A program made the position numbers and the translations under genes. DNA of 64,000 nt from Hyphomonas beringensis (GTDB taxonomy: Bacteria; Pseudomonadota; Alphaproteobacteria; Caulobacterales; Hyphomonadaceae): NCBI RefSeq assembly GCF_000682755.1, contig NZ_AWFF01000054.1, positions 99,744 to 163,743 of the forward strand, written 5' to 3'. The notes under the pieces were generated by a model. That model was not told where the DNA came from, made no database searches, and saw only the letters and a list, made by a program, of their open reading frames with translations. This document shows, one piece after another, positions 31,810 through 39,382 of this stretch (position 1 is the first letter of the stretch; every line of letters starts with the position of its first letter).

Positions 31810-32859
31810 TTACACCAATTTATCAATCAGAGAAGAAGTGCCATCAATGATCGGGTCGACACAGGGAAGATCGTACTGATCGGACAAGGATTTGAGATAA
31901 TCCTCCCGCTCCGCAGCGGGCAGTTTCGACGTATTGACGCTAATGCCCACGCAAATCGCATTTGGGTTCACGCGCCTGGCCAGTTCCAGATTCTTGACGA
32001 TGACATTCTTAATGCTGGGAAGTTCGAAGTCGGGCCAGCCCGATACATGCGTTCTCTTGGCTTCATGGCAGACAACAATGGCGTCCGGTTGCGACCCAAG
32101 CAGAAGGCCATGGCTGACGGGTGCGTAGGCGGGATGGAAAATGGCGCCCTGACCCTCGATCACATCCCAATGGTCGGCATCATTCTCAGGGGAGAGCAGC
32201 TCGGCGGCCCCGACCAGGAAGTCTGACACGACTGCATCAATCGGAATGCCGGAGCCTGCGATCATGATGCCGGTTTGACCACTCGCGCGGAAGGTGGCTT
32301 TCAAACCGCGAGCCTGCATGTCTTTTTGTATTTGCAACGCTGTGTATTTCTTGCCAAGTGCGCAATCGGTGCCAACTGTCAGCAGACGCTTGCCCAAGCG
32401 TTTTTGACCCGTCCCGATAGGCAGGTCTTGCGGTGGGACGCGTACATCAATGATCCGTGCGCCACCTTCGGCAGCGGCCTGGGCAAGAGCTTCAATCGAA
32501 CTCAGGGGCCTATGCAGGCCAGCAACAATGTCCATGCCATTGGAAGCGGCTTCGATAGCCACTTTCAGAAGGGCTTCGGAGATACCGCCGCCTATTTGCG
32601 CGGTGCCGACCACAAGTGAGCCCGCGCCCTGTGCCAAGGCCTCTCCAAGGGTCAGATCCGGAAGACCAAAGTCGACAGCAGAGACATCATTCCGGAATTG
32701 CCCGAGGCACATATCCTTGCGCCAATATGCTATACCAGCGCCTGTCTTGGCATAGGTAGCGCGCGTCTCGTCTCCAACATAAATCAGATAAGGCGGCTTC
32801 AGCGTCAGGACGGAGTTTGAGGCACGTTTGGAAGTGGACTGTATCTCAGAGGCAGGCAT
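31810..32859 (-). CDS. dgcN: DUF1611 family protein, D-glutamate N-acetyltransferase DgcN type
   Basis: 349 residues from ATG 32859 (AGAGAT upstream); the frame stays open to 32922. A Rossmann-like N-terminal half (PPYLIYVGDE, SLVVGTAQIGG, IIDVRVPPQDLPIGTG) precedes a P-loop-like nucleotide/acyl-CoA segment VGTDCALGKKYTAL and the ASGQTGIMIAG and VIEGQGAIFHP motifs of the DUF1611 family. Characterised members N-acetylate D-glutamate, the first step before DgcA racemisation. It is single-gene, minus strand, with two operators about 65-110 bp upstream of its start. Confidence 0.88.
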   Translation of the reverse strand: MPASEIQSTSKRASNSVLTLKPPYLIYVGDETRATYAKTGAGIAYWRKDMCLGQFRNDVSAVDFGLPDLTLGEALAQGAGSLVVGTAQIGGGISEALLKVAIEAASNGMDIVAGLHRPLSSIEALAQAAAEGGARIIDVRVPPQDLPIGTGQKRLGKRLLTVGTDCALGKKYTALQIQKDMQARGLKATFRASGQTGIMIAGSGIPIDAVVSDFLVGAAELLSPENDADHWDVIEGQGAIFHPAYAPVSHGLLLGSQPDAIVVCHEAKRTHVSGWPDFELPSIKNVIVKNLELARRVNPNAICVGISVNTSKLPAAEREDYLKSLSDQYDLPCVDPIIDGTSSLIDKLV

Positions 32860-32922
32860 AATGATCTCTATCTGATTTCGAGTGAACTGGAACACAGACG
32901 TTCCAGATCCTCTTAAAAGCAT

Positions 32923-32970
32923 ATTACCGCAACATTATCTATAGAAATGAAGGCATAATGCTGCGGTAAT
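32923..32970. promoter_or_regulatory. Paired palindromic operators upstream of dgcN
   Basis: ATTACCGCAACATTAT (32923-32938, minus-strand sense ATAATGTTGCGGTAAT) and ATAATGCTGCGGTAAT (32955-32970) form a 16-bp inverted pair with one mismatch, start positions 32 bp apart. Both match the elements upstream of TBDR 4 at 13-14 of 16 positions for the better copy. A further TAATGC half-site is at 33006-33011. Confidence 0.65.
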
Positions 32971-33038
32971 CACTCTCTCAGATTCCTCGGTGATCATTCA
33001 TGGGATAATGCCTATATCTGAGGCAATCGCGCTCATGT

Positions 33039-33063
33039 CCCTGCCACGTCATGAATGGCAGGG
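33039..33063. terminator. Stem-loop downstream of the carotenoid-oxygenase gene
   Basis: 8-bp perfect arms CCCTGCCA (33039-33046) and TGGCAGGG (33056-33063) lie 18 bases past the carotenoid-oxygenase stop. No T-run follows on the minus strand, so termination is uncertain. Confidence 0.4.
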
Positions 33064-33080
33064 CTGAGGTGTTGATCTTT

Positions 33081-34532
33081 TTAATCCCAATTTTCGATCT
33101 GGCTGGCCTTCATCCAGCAGGCGTGGAAACCGGACGGCACGCGCCGAGGCAGGGTGATGCGCGCAACAGGACCTTTGCTGATGTCCAGGGCATCGAACAC
33201 CTGCAATTGCTGGACGTGTGTCTTGTTGTTCCAGACAAAGGTGATGACATATCCGTGGTCTTCTGATTGCTGATTATCCGCCGGGGCAAACCATGGCTCA
33301 CTATACCAGCAATCATCTTGCCCGTCTGACCAGGCGCCGACGCATTCTCCCGTATCGGTGTTGTACTTCCGCAGGCCGGTCCAGCGGAGCACCATCGGGT
33401 CGTGATCAACCAGATAACCCCATTTGGTGTACCGGCCGGTCCGGGCGCTGTCATAGGTCGGAAACTCGACATTCCTGTCAGGGTCCAGACATTCTTCCGT
33501 GGCTTCGCCTGTCTTCATGTTCATGCGGTATGACCAGAGCCGCGCATCCATCTGGAGCTGTGCGATGCGCTTGGCGGTCTTTGCTTCATCGATCTCGCCA
33601 TTTTCCTTCAGGCTGGGCATGTAGCGGCACGCGATCATGACGACTTCGTCGCCTTCCTCCCAGCAATTCACGACGTGATAGATGAAGCAGGAAGAGAATT
33701 CGAACCAGCGGACTTCATTGCCCTTGCCATAGCGCGGAATGACGCCAAGGCGCGCGGGCAGGGAGGCATCGAAACGGATCTTGTGACGCCCTGCGCGCAA
33801 TGCTTCTGCATCATGATAGACTGGGAGGTCGTGAAGGATGGAGTAATGCTCCGTAATGCCCATATCATGCGGCAAGCGATCCCCCGGCAACTCGACCGGG
33901 GTTGTGTGAAGCAGCTTCCCGTCCTTGTCGACGACACTGTAGGTCATGTGCGGCGCAGTATCGTAATAGTCGAAGAAGATGAGTTCACCTGTCACTTCGT
34001 CGACCTTTGAGTGTGCAGACATGCCATTGCCCGGACCGCTCACATAATTTGCTGTGGCGACAGTTTCCAAAGTAATGGGATCGATCAGATAGGGCACGCC
34101 AGACAGGTACCAGCTGGCAACGGCCTTGCCTGCATGTCCGATAATGTCTGTGTTCGCCGTATCAGCAAGTACCTTGTCAGTTCGGCCTTTCAGAGTTTGC
34201 ATGATTCCCCAGTGAGTTTCTTCTCCCCGGATGTCATCCTCGATCCAGTCTGCCGTGCGGATCCATTTGTTGCGATACGTGACCTTGCCGTTTCGGAATT
34301 CTGCAGCATGTATCATGCCGTCGCCATCAAAGGCATGGTAGTCGCCCTTGGGCTCATAGCGCGGGTTCGGGCCATTGCGCAGGTAAACGCCGTTCAGATC
34401 TGCCGGGATTTTCCCCTCCACCTGCAGGTCTGTCATGACAGCCTCATCAAAGACAGGCGCGAAGGGGCCTGTCAGCATGGGGCCGTGTACGTCGCCGAAC
34501 GGGGCCGCGGGATCCTTGAGCAATAGGGGCAT
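33081..34532 (-). CDS. Carotenoid oxygenase (RPE65/lignostilbene dioxygenase) family protein
   Basis: 483 residues; CTAGGAG precedes the ATG. Family marks: YLRNGPNPRYEPKGDYHAFDGDGMIHA at the N-terminus and four candidate iron-binding His regions (MSAHSKVDE, GITEHYSILHDLP, CFIYHVVNCWEEGDE, PSGFHACWM). These non-haem iron(II) enzymes split carbon-carbon double bonds of carotenoids, apocarotenoids or stilbenes with O2; there is no signal peptide. It lies alone between dgcN and the S10 peptidase gene. Its relation to the surrounding peptide genes is unclear; lignin-type stilbene cleavage would fit the aromatic genes elsewhere in the window. Confidence 0.9.
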   Translation of the reverse strand: MPLLLKDPAAPFGDVHGPMLTGPFAPVFDEAVMTDLQVEGKIPADLNGVYLRNGPNPRYEPKGDYHAFDGDGMIHAAEFRNGKVTYRNKWIRTADWIEDDIRGEETHWGIMQTLKGRTDKVLADTANTDIIGHAGKAVASWYLSGVPYLIDPITLETVATANYVSGPGNGMSAHSKVDEVTGELIFFDYYDTAPHMTYSVVDKDGKLLHTTPVELPGDRLPHDMGITEHYSILHDLPVYHDAEALRAGRHKIRFDASLPARLGVIPRYGKGNEVRWFEFSSCFIYHVVNCWEEGDEVVMIACRYMPSLKENGEIDEAKTAKRIAQLQMDARLWSYRMNMKTGEATEECLDPDRNVEFPTYDSARTGRYTKWGYLVDHDPMVLRWTGLRKYNTDTGECVGAWSDGQDDCWYSEPWFAPADNQQSEDHGYVITFVWNNKTHVQQLQVFDALDISKGPVARITLPRRVPSGFHACWMKASQIENWD

Positions 34533-34706
34533 GGGTTTCTCCTAGTCAGAACACTGTGCTGACTAGCAATCACACTAAGTATTGTTATGCAATTAAGTAG
34601 GAATCCCTATGCCCTTACGGGAGTTGAGATCTTCTGGAGAAGAAAATCGGGCCATTGGGGAGATATCGCGATTTGAATGATACCAAATCGTGCTTTCTCT
34701 ACAGGC

Positions 34707-36185
34707 CTAGCTGCGGCTCACTTTCTGGCCGCGATAGAAGGCGCGCATATCATCGGTCGCAACTGCGCGGGCAATCTCGTCATCCGGGATTGCGTGTCCG
34801 GCGGAATAGAGTGCGTAATTATATGCGCCATCCGGCAGATTCGCCTGCTCAAGCACAGTCATGGGCAGACGATAAGGGATGATAAGATCAAACCGGCCAG
34901 CAAGAAGCAGCATACGGAAATCTGGTCTCTTTGCGGCCATCGCTTCGGCAACACGGTCCATTCTGGCAGGTGTTTGGGTGATCTCATGATTCCAGTTCTG
35001 GCTGGCTTCAAGCGGGTTGCGCTGATAGATATTCGTAGAGCTATAGCCGAGTTCTTCGTTCAGAAGACTGAGTATCGCTTCATGCAGGTCGTAGCCATCT
35101 GCCTGGCTCATGAGAGATGAATCATCGCCTTCTTTCGGCGCAGGGTAAGAGCCGCGCCCATCTGACATTTTGGTCAAAAGGCCATCCGATGACAGAAGAG
35201 TGTTCGAGAAGTCTTGTGTTGATATACGATAGTCTTGGCGAATGATCAGCTCAGGCGACAGGCCGATGAAGTCTGAAAGCCGGGCTGCAAGCGCCTGCTT
35301 CTCTGCATTGGAAAGCGTGTCCAGCGAAGCCAGCGCGGCGGCATATTGAGTATTGGCGTACTCTGTCGCCATATCTGCAACATCAGCCACAGGATGCTGT
35401 GTGTAGGCGCCTTTTCCATACCAGCGTGCCACAGCCGCAAGCGTGGGCAGGCTGATGACTTGCATATCAATGCCGTCAATCTGGGCAGACCCTGTCGGAT
35501 CTACAGTGGGGCTGATGAGAATGCAGCCGGCAATGTTTACCGGATTTTCCCGCAGGCCAAGGATGCGCAACAGCTGCGCGGTGCGTGTGCCGCCATAGCT
35601 TTCGCCTGCAATATAGACCGGAGATTTTTGGCGCTTGTGGCGTTTCAGCCAGTCTTCGATATACGCCGCAACACCCGATGCATCCTGCTCTACGCCCCAG
35701 TATTCAGGCTTTGCATCATCCGTAAAGAAACGGCTGTATCCTGTGCCTGGCGCATCGATGAAGACGAGGTCGGAGCAGTCTATCGGGCTGTCCTCATTAT
35801 TGACGATGGCAAAGCCACGACCATTGTCGGCTTTCGCGAATTTTCTCGGCGAAAGCGTGCTGTGAAGTGGCCAGCTTGCACCACCCGGCCCGCCATTGAA
35901 GAAGAAGGTAACAGGCCGGTCAGCGGCTTTCTGGTTCCGGGCGATATAGGAGGCACCAAAAATGCTCGCGCGGGCTTCGCCAGCAGAATTGCGCAGAACG
36001 GTCTCCTGCGCTTCGGAGATATAAGGCACACGAATGCCGCGGACATAGGCAAACGCTTCCTTGCGGGCCATGGGAATGATGGCAGGTTCCGCGGCAAAGG
36101 CTGAGGGAATAAGCGGCGCTGTTGCAGCTGCGCCCAAAGTGAGCAAGATCGCCCGGCGGGAGAGTGTGGCAGCAGATTTAGTCAT
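34707..36185 (-). CDS. Exported serine carboxypeptidase, family S10
   Basis: 492 residues. The N-terminus is a twin-arginine-type signal (LSRRAILLTLGAAATA...SAFA). The oxyanion motif FFFNGGPGGAS, nucleophile Ser196 in IAGESYGGTRT, Asp in LAGRFDLIIPY and His in YSAGHAIPDD make a complete S10 catalytic set. S10 enzymes remove C-terminal residues from peptides. It is the last gene of a minus-strand operon behind two amidohydrolase genes, 47 bp after the second one, so all three probably process peptides or their derivatives in the periplasm. Confidence 0.9.
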   Translation of the reverse strand: MTKSAATLSRRAILLTLGAAATAPLIPSAFAAEPAIIPMARKEAFAYVRGIRVPYISEAQETVLRNSAGEARASIFGASYIARNQKAADRPVTFFFNGGPGGASWPLHSTLSPRKFAKADNGRGFAIVNNEDSPIDCSDLVFIDAPGTGYSRFFTDDAKPEYWGVEQDASGVAAYIEDWLKRHKRQKSPVYIAGESYGGTRTAQLLRILGLRENPVNIAGCILISPTVDPTGSAQIDGIDMQVISLPTLAAVARWYGKGAYTQHPVADVADMATEYANTQYAAALASLDTLSNAEKQALAARLSDFIGLSPELIIRQDYRISTQDFSNTLLSSDGLLTKMSDGRGSYPAPKEGDDSSLMSQADGYDLHEAILSLLNEELGYSSTNIYQRNPLEASQNWNHEITQTPARMDRVAEAMAAKRPDFRMLLLAGRFDLIIPYRLPMTVLEQANLPDGAYNYALYSAGHAIPDDEIARAVATDDMRAFYRGQKVSRS

Positions 36186-36232
36186 TTCATGAGTACCCGT
36201 AAGCTGGCATGAGGGGCAAAGGTGCGGCGGGT

Positions 36233-37537
36233 TCAGTGCAGAACGCCATCTTTGCGCGCCATCTCAATATAGCGCTTGCCCAGTAACTCACCTCGCGTGG
36301 TGATGTTCTGCTCAATTCCGTTTATGAAGACGTAAGTCGGGTGAGACATGGCTTCGAGTGGGTCACCATCCCAGATGACAATGTCCGCTCGCTTACCTTT
36401 TTCAAGAGAACCCGTCTGATCGGCGATGCCTGCGATCTCTGCACCATGGATTGTGAGTGCAATAAGGGCGTCGCCATAGCTGAGATCCGTGTACCCCACC
36501 AGGCGGCCGACTACCGAGCGCGGGCTGCGGATGTACCAGAACGGCCGACCATGAACGGCTTTGAAGCCGACTTTGACGCCGGCCGCGATGAGACGTGCGG
36601 CATTTTCATTCGTAGTGTATTTGCTCGACAGGTCGCCAGGAACATTGGCTTCGGGATCTACGATCACCGGGATATTTGCGGCAGCGATCTGGTCTGCAAC
36701 AGTCCAGCCTTCGCTGGCGCCAAGGAGGACCAGGTCGATCCCTTCTGCTTTCGCGATGTCGATCATGTTGAGAATGTCCGCAGCATTATGGACATCCACC
36801 AGTAGAGGCTCCTTGCGATCTGCAACGCGCGCCAGCGCCTCCAGGTCAAGCGGTGACAGCCCCAGGCTGATGGCCGACCGGGATAGTTCCTGCTTGCGGG
36901 ATTTCGTATAGGCGCGGGCTTCCTTCAAGGCTGAGCGGAAGAGTGCAATCACGGACGGACGGCCGCCGCCAACCTTGCTCGCACCGGATGTGCCAGCCAC
37001 CATAACAATGCCTGCGCTCGTCCGCAGGATCATGTTTTCGTCTTCTGCGAGTGCGACACTGGCAGACGTGCCTGCGAACATGCGTGGATCCGCTGCAGAA
37101 CCGGTCCAAAGGTCCGGGGTCACAAGCGCGCCGGTAACGCCCTCAGACTTTGCGACAACAATCTGCGGATCATCCGGATTCAGAGCATACTTAACGTCAT
37201 AAGCAGCCGTAACATAAGGATTATTCGTGGAGCTGTCATCAAGGGAGCCATAGCTGGGAAGGTTGCTGATCCCCAGAGATGTGCCGGTCATGATGAAACC
37301 CGGCATGACAGTCTGTCCCTGCGCATCAATCATTTTTGCATCGGAAGGTATACGAACATTTGTGCCGATCGAGACGATTTCATCTTCATCGAAAACAATG
37401 GTGCCATTCTGGATTTCGCCATCTGGCCCCATGGTCAGGATGTGGGCATTTGTAATCGCGGTCGTTTCAGCGAGGGAGGTGGGAGCGAGTGCAATACTGG
37501 CCAGACAAGCCGCGACAAGAGATTTCATATGGCTCAT
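36233..37537 (-). CDS. Amidohydrolase-superfamily protein lacking metal ligands (likely pseudoenzyme)
   Basis: 434 residues with signal peptide (LAACLASIALAPTSLA region). It has the composite amidohydrolase fold (ITNAHILTMGPDGEIQNGTIVFDEDEIVSIG; GSLEKGKRADIVIWDGDPLEAMSHPTYVFINGIE), but the HxH motif that should follow VMPGFI is replaced by Gly85-Thr-Ser87. The second-half histidine (aligned to FHHATEAY of its neighbour) reads LGASEGW, and the final Asp region is VGFKAVHG. Only the VDVHNAAD histidine survives. Its ATG overlaps the upstream amidohydrolase stop by 4 bases, so the pair is made in fixed ratio; a structural partner role is the simplest reading. Confidence 0.85.
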   Translation of the reverse strand: MSHMKSLVAACLASIALAPTSLAETTAITNAHILTMGPDGEIQNGTIVFDEDEIVSIGTNVRIPSDAKMIDAQGQTVMPGFIMTGTSLGISNLPSYGSLDDSSTNNPYVTAAYDVKYALNPDDPQIVVAKSEGVTGALVTPDLWTGSAADPRMFAGTSASVALAEDENMILRTSAGIVMVAGTSGASKVGGGRPSVIALFRSALKEARAYTKSRKQELSRSAISLGLSPLDLEALARVADRKEPLLVDVHNAADILNMIDIAKAEGIDLVLLGASEGWTVADQIAAANIPVIVDPEANVPGDLSSKYTTNENAARLIAAGVKVGFKAVHGRPFWYIRSPRSVVGRLVGYTDLSYGDALIALTIHGAEIAGIADQTGSLEKGKRADIVIWDGDPLEAMSHPTYVFINGIEQNITTRGELLGKRYIEMARKDGVLH

Positions 37538-39006
37538 TGGATATCTCCCTTGTTTGAAGGGGTGATTTCATAGTCAGACAACGGCGAACCAGATGGATCT
37601 GAGTGGTCGAAAACTTCGACGCCGTCGATGAAGACCTTTTCAGGGTGCGCATAGGAGCTGAACGGATTGGCGCTCCAGATCACGACGTCGGCCATTTTGC
37701 CGGTTTCCAGGGTTCCGGTTTCTTTTTCGAGCCCAAGAATTTTAGCCGGATAATAAGTGATCCAGCGGATGGCATCTTCCTCGGTCACGTCCAGTCCGGC
37801 GCGTTGGCCTGCGGCGAGGGAACGGGCGGCATCGATATTGAGGTGCTGGCCAGTTTTATCGGAGTCTGATGTCACCGCGACGCAAACGCCTGCTGCGCTA
37901 AGCATCGGAATGCCAAGTGAGGAGTAGTCATAGGCTTCCATTTTGAAGCCGCCCCAGTCGGGGCCCCATCCGGCAATGCAGGTATCGGTTTCCTTTAGTG
38001 TGCCCATGATCTTGTAGGCTTCCGTTGCGTGGTGGAAGCTGGACACCTTCACATTGTATTCCTTTGCCGTGATCAGAACGTTGGTCATATCCTCGGCGCG
38101 ATAGCAGTGGGTATTGATGCGAATATCTCCGGTGATGCCGCCAGCGATCGAGTCCAGCTGGAAGTTGCGATCCGGTTTGGCCGGATCAGTCTCAGCGTTT
38201 TCATCTGCCAGCTTGTCGGCATAGCTGTTCCAGTCTTCGACATATTTGGCAGCATCGGCGAAATACTTCCGCATCATGGCCATGAGGCCGGACCGGCCCA
38301 TCGGCGCGCGGTTTTGTGCACCATAGACACGTGTCGGATTTTCACCGCAGACCATTTTGAGGCCATATTTGCTGCCTGGAAATTTCATGCCTTGTATTGT
38401 CGTCGAGGGAACCATTTTCAGAATCGCCGTACGGCCCCCAAAGATGTTGGCAGATCCTGGAAGCACCTGGATGGTTGTCACGCCCGCATTGCGAAGACGC
38501 GGATATACCGGGCTTTGTGGCCACAGACTGAATTCTGCAAACATCTCTACTGTGTTTGGTCCGGTCATCTCATTGAGACCATCTTCGACACCGGGCACAT
38601 AAGCCGTACCGGCATGGGAGTGGGCGTCGATGATGCCTGGCGTTACCCACTGGCCGGAGGCATCAATGACCTGCCAGCCATCAGGAATTTCTATCTTTGT
38701 GCCGACTGCGCGGATCTTGTTGTTCTCGATCAGCAATGTCCCATCTGCGATAGCAGGCCCCGCAGCGGTGAGAATGGTGGCGTTGATGATCGCAAGGGGC
38801 GCTGCGGTTTCCGGCTTGTAGGTCGACGGATAGGGATCTTCAGCCCAGGGCGCGGTCATGTGCGGCGTCTCGGATGCGTCTTCAGCGTAAGCGGCATTTC
38901 CAGCCGCGCTGGTCAGCAAGAGAGACAGCAAGCCAATGGTACGTATTGATGTACCAACCAGGTTTAAGGGGCTCCGTCGTAAAAGCTTTGGCAAACTGAC
39001 CTCCAA
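37534..39006 (-). CDS. Exported metal-dependent amidohydrolase (imidazolonepropionase-like)
   Basis: 490 residues: signal peptide to about residue 41 (AAYA-ED), then an amidohydrolase barrel with His129-x-His131 (PGIIDAHSHAG), NTHCYRAEDM and FHHATEAYK histidines and the metal-binding Asp of TSDSDKTG, so the binuclear or mononuclear metal site is complete. C-terminal GTLETGKMADVVIWSANPFSSYAHPEKVFIDGVEVF is typical of periplasmic amidohydrolases found with peptidases. First gene of the operon amidohydrolase - pseudo-amidohydrolase - S10 carboxypeptidase. The substrate is unknown; N-acylated or dipeptide-type amides are likely. Confidence 0.88.
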   Translation of the reverse strand: MEVSLPKLLRRSPLNLVGTSIRTIGLLSLLLTSAAGNAAYAEDASETPHMTAPWAEDPYPSTYKPETAAPLAIINATILTAAGPAIADGTLLIENNKIRAVGTKIEIPDGWQVIDASGQWVTPGIIDAHSHAGTAYVPGVEDGLNEMTGPNTVEMFAEFSLWPQSPVYPRLRNAGVTTIQVLPGSANIFGGRTAILKMVPSTTIQGMKFPGSKYGLKMVCGENPTRVYGAQNRAPMGRSGLMAMMRKYFADAAKYVEDWNSYADKLADENAETDPAKPDRNFQLDSIAGGITGDIRINTHCYRAEDMTNVLITAKEYNVKVSSFHHATEAYKIMGTLKETDTCIAGWGPDWGGFKMEAYDYSSLGIPMLSAAGVCVAVTSDSDKTGQHLNIDAARSLAAGQRAGLDVTEEDAIRWITYYPAKILGLEKETGTLETGKMADVVIWSANPFSSYAHPEKVFIDGVEVFDHSDPSGSPLSDYEITPSNKGDIQ

Positions 39007-39382
39007 TTATAAAGTACGCCTCATAGACCCTCATGAGGCGCCACCATAACAGGTATCCTATTGCCGCAGTGGCGGAGAGTTATGCGCAATAGCGCATTTA
39101 AAGCTGACTTGCCCGCACGTCCTCCCCGCAACCGCATCAAGAACGGTATAAGGTATGCGTCGGGCTTTCTGGCCTTCTTCTGTCACATGAAGCCTGCCGC
39201 ACGATGCTGAGGGGCGATTTTGCAGAAGTGCTCCTTCTCAGACCCAGCCATCAGGGCAGATGTGCAAAGACCATGACGATGCGCCGGATTCGGGCCTCGT
39301 CATGGTCATGAGAGATAGCGGGGCCGCCCCACATGTCCTTGGCTTACAGAACAGGCCAGGCGGCTACACTTATTTCCTGTCT
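39007..39382. other. Intergenic region upstream of the amidohydrolase operon
   Basis: No gene is seen. Two inverted repeats occur near the operon start: CGCCTCAT (39017-39024) with ATGAGGCG (39033-39040), and ATGCGC (39082-39087) with GCGCAT (39092-39097). The remainder to 39382 lies downstream of the M3 peptidase gene and shows no clear terminator. Confidence 0.5.
39017..39040. promoter_or_regulatory. Inverted repeat at the amidohydrolase operon promoter
   Basis: Perfect 8-bp arms CGCCTCAT and ATGAGGCG separated by 8 bases, starting 11 bases before the minus-strand start codon at 39006. It overlaps the likely transcription or translation start region, so a repressor site or leader hairpin is possible. 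Confidence 0.4.
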
